Below, piece after piece: positions 62,557 to 64,000 of a DNA stretch of 64,000 nucleotides. The stretch covers positions 1 to 64,000 of the forward strand of contig JAQWWH010000034.1 in the NCBI GenBank assembly GCA_029255105.1. The letters run 5' to 3'. The notes under the pieces were generated by a model. The model was not told the origin of the DNA, searched no databases, and saw only the letters and a program-made list of their open reading frames with translations. Source of the stretch: Flavimaricola sp. GTDB taxonomy: Bacteria; Pseudomonadota; Alphaproteobacteria; Rhodobacterales; Rhodobacteraceae. How positions within the stretch are numbered: the first letter of the stretch is position 1; each line of letters opens with the position of its first letter. Position numbers and translations under genes: made by a program.

Positions 62557-62817
62557 CCTGTGTGGACGGGGCTGACCTCACCGGCGTTCCGGCAGCAGGT
62601 GGCTACTGGAACCCCGGTTTCCGGTTGGCACCAAAGCATTTGGCCAGCTTGCAACTTATGCAACGCCCATCTTCCGCAAGGGCAAAATAGACGCAGACCT
62701 CGTCAGGATGGTCCATCTGACCTGCACAAGACCAGGCTTCGTCTATCGGATTTGCTGACTTTGTCATAAGCGCTGGCAATCTTGTCTCAAGCGCTGGCAA
62801 TGGTCGTCGCAGGGCCG
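62557..62817. other. Intergenic region with weak small ORF and a direct repeat
   Basis: A minus-strand frame at 62603-62767 could encode 54 residues with three Cys (GRCISCKLAKCF) and no good ribosome site; it is unproven. The direct repeat AAGCGCTGGCAAT occurs at 62768-62780 and 62789-62801, 21 bases apart. Nothing else recognised. Confidence 0.4.
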
Positions 62818-64000
62818 CTAAGCCGCTGGTTTTATGGCCTTGCGGGCTTTGTTCGCGACGATGCCCCTGTCAAACAAGTTAGCGATTTCTGTGTCATCAA
62901 GACCGGCAACCTCGCTGAGGATTTCTTCGGTGTGGGCGCCCAGAATGGGGGCCTCGCGAGGTGGCGTTCGATCGAGGGCAGAAAAGCTGGCGGCATGGCC
63001 CGGAACCGGAAAGCTGCCAAGGTCCTTCTGAGCAAGCTCTGCAAAAAGCGGGTTCGCAGGACTGAGGTCGAGGTCCTGCGTCACCGCCTCTTTCATGGTC
63101 CGGAATTCGGACCAGGTCAGCTTGGCTTCATCAAACATGGGACCAATAACGCCTGCTGGTCGGGCTGCGAACCAAGGCTTGAGAACCTCGGTAATCTCCT
63201 TGCGCAGTTCCCACCGCACGCCTTCGTCAGAAAGATCGCGTCCGGTCCGGCGCTCCAAAGCGGCCATCTTTGCCCCGGTTTCAGTGGTCTTTACCAGTCC
63301 GGACCACTGCCGGCTTGTCAGCCCGATCACCATGACACGGCGCCCATCGGCGCAGAGAAAATCCTGCCCGTAGGCCCCATAAAGGGCGTTGCCGGATTTC
63401 CCGCGCGGGGTCTCGTTCAGCAGCGCATCACCGATCATGCCAAGGTGGCCGAGGGTCGCGGCCGCGACGTCCTTCAGGCTTAGCGTGACGTCCTGCCCGG
63501 TGCCCTTGCGCAGACGGTGCCGTTCAGCGGCCAAAACAGACGAAACACAAAGGTGCCCGGCGATCAGGTCCCAGGCGGGCAAGGCACTTGCGATTGGACC
63601 ATCATTGCCCTCAGGACCGGTGATGTCAGGAATGCCAAGCGCCGGATTCACCGTATAGTCGACTTGCGGGCGGCCGTGGCGGTCCCCCAGCAAGGACACC
63701 ATGATCAGATCATTGCGGTGCTGGCCGAGCGTTTCATAGTCCAACCAACCACGCACTGCCAAGTTGGTCAGAAAGACCCCTGCATCCTCGCCCGGCGCGG
63801 TGATCGTGCGGGTCACCAGATCACGTCCTTCGGGGTGGGTCATGTCCACGGCGATGGATCGCTTGCCCTTGTTCAGGCCCGCCCAAAACAGGCTGCGCCC
63901 GGACGGGGCCAAAGGCCAGCGCCCGGCATCGAGCCCTCCTTCGAGACGGTCAAAGCGGATCACATCCGCCCCCATTTGCGCCAGCGTCATGCCCGCGAGT
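62818..64000 (-). CDS. CaiB/BaiF-type CoA-transferase (5' end outside window)
   Basis: The frame runs from TAG at 62818 through the right edge; the sequence LAGMTLAQMGADVIRFDRLE is the usual beta-alpha region that follows about 15-25 N-terminal residues, so the start lies beyond 64000. Family III CoA-transferase features: RWPLAPSGRSLFWAGLNKGKRSIAVDM, GLDDTEIANL near the end and a central catalytic-Asp region. The product is an alpha-methylacyl-CoA racemase or CoA-transferase; substrate unknown. The 390 codons from the ATG at 63990 are not the complete protein. Confidence 0.85.
   Translation of the reverse strand, partial: LAGMTLAQMGADVIRFDRLEGGLDAGRWPLAPSGRSLFWAGLNKGKRSIAVDMTHPEGRDLVTRTITAPGEDAGVFLTNLAVRGWLDYETLGQHRNDLIMVSLLGDRHGRPQVDYTVNPALGIPDITGPEGNDGPIASALPAWDLIAGHLCVSSVLAAERHRLRKGTGQDVTLSLKDVAAATLGHLGMIGDALLNETPRGKSGNALYGAYGQDFLCADGRRVMVIGLTSRQWSGLVKTTETGAKMAALERRTGRDLSDEGVRWELRKEITEVLKPWFAARPAGVIGPMFDEAKLTWSEFRTMKEAVTQDLDLSPANPLFAELAQKDLGSFPVPGHAASFSALDRTPPREAPILGAHTEEILSEVAGLDDTEIANLFDRGIVANKARKAIKPAA

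Noticed and set aside
1-64000. CRISPR arrays, prophage or insertion sequences
   Set aside because: No regularly spaced repeats of CRISPR size, no transposase, integrase or phage structural genes were found; the short palindromes are scattered singly or in one pair.

Overview
The window is G+C-rich, densely coded DNA from an alphaproteobacterium. The cell-cycle regulator GcrA, the abundance of TRAP and ABC uptake systems, the DUF1467 and DUF6455 proteins, and the methylmalonyl-CoA genes meaB and mce all point to the Rhodobacteraceae (roseobacter group). No rRNA, tRNA, CRISPR array, prophage or insertion sequence was seen. The window reads as ordinary chromosome with accessory catabolic islands in its left half.

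Layout. 1-2471: the 5' part of a large secreted heme peroxidase with RTX-type repeats, running off the left edge. 2956-15953: a carbohydrate island. A GH105-type hydrolase and an unrecognised 833-residue protein face a complete ABC sugar importer, three consecutive Gfo/Idh/MocA oxidoreductases and a CE15 glucuronoyl-esterase-like enzyme. A LacI-type palindrome lies in the divergent promoter. None of the enzymes has an evident signal peptide, so imported uronate-containing oligosaccharides or esters are probably processed in the cytoplasm. 15970-17699: epmA and efp, divergent. 17853-25597: a TRAP transporter with a glutamine-synthetase-like ligase, an aldehyde dehydrogenase, an iron-type alcohol dehydrogenase and a DeoR regulator. 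These suggest catabolism of an amine or amino alcohol through gamma-glutamylated intermediates. 25772-29815: the divergent operon, two FAD oxidoreductases and an FGGY kinase resembling anaerobic glycerol-3-phosphate oxidation. 29852-38539: PfkB kinase, acyl-CoA synthetase, MsbA-type exporter, hydrolases, meaB and rpmB. 38722-50059: hrpB, NUDIX, argF/argD, a DrrAB-like exporter, UspA, SulP and another ABC-2 permease. 50195-64000: gcrA, a 2-hydroxyacid dehydrogenase facing a PhyH oxygenase, rimO, many small conserved genes, a class II HDAC-like deacetylase, mce, a receiver-domain protein and a CaiB-type CoA-transferase cut by the right edge.

Points of special interest. Two small genes, at 35928-36299 and 55252-55521, are each interrupted by one in-frame TAG with the reading frame continuing on both sides. 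Two families of short intergenic repeats recur at gene 3' ends: a perfect palindrome GTAAGGTGGGTC-NN-GACCCACCTTAC, and a GGAATATTTGGGGCAAGAAAAA-type element. The carbohydrate island and the glutamylation island are both plausible pathways whose substrates cannot be named from sequence alone.

All functional calls come from reading motifs and family resemblance by eye. No database search was run.
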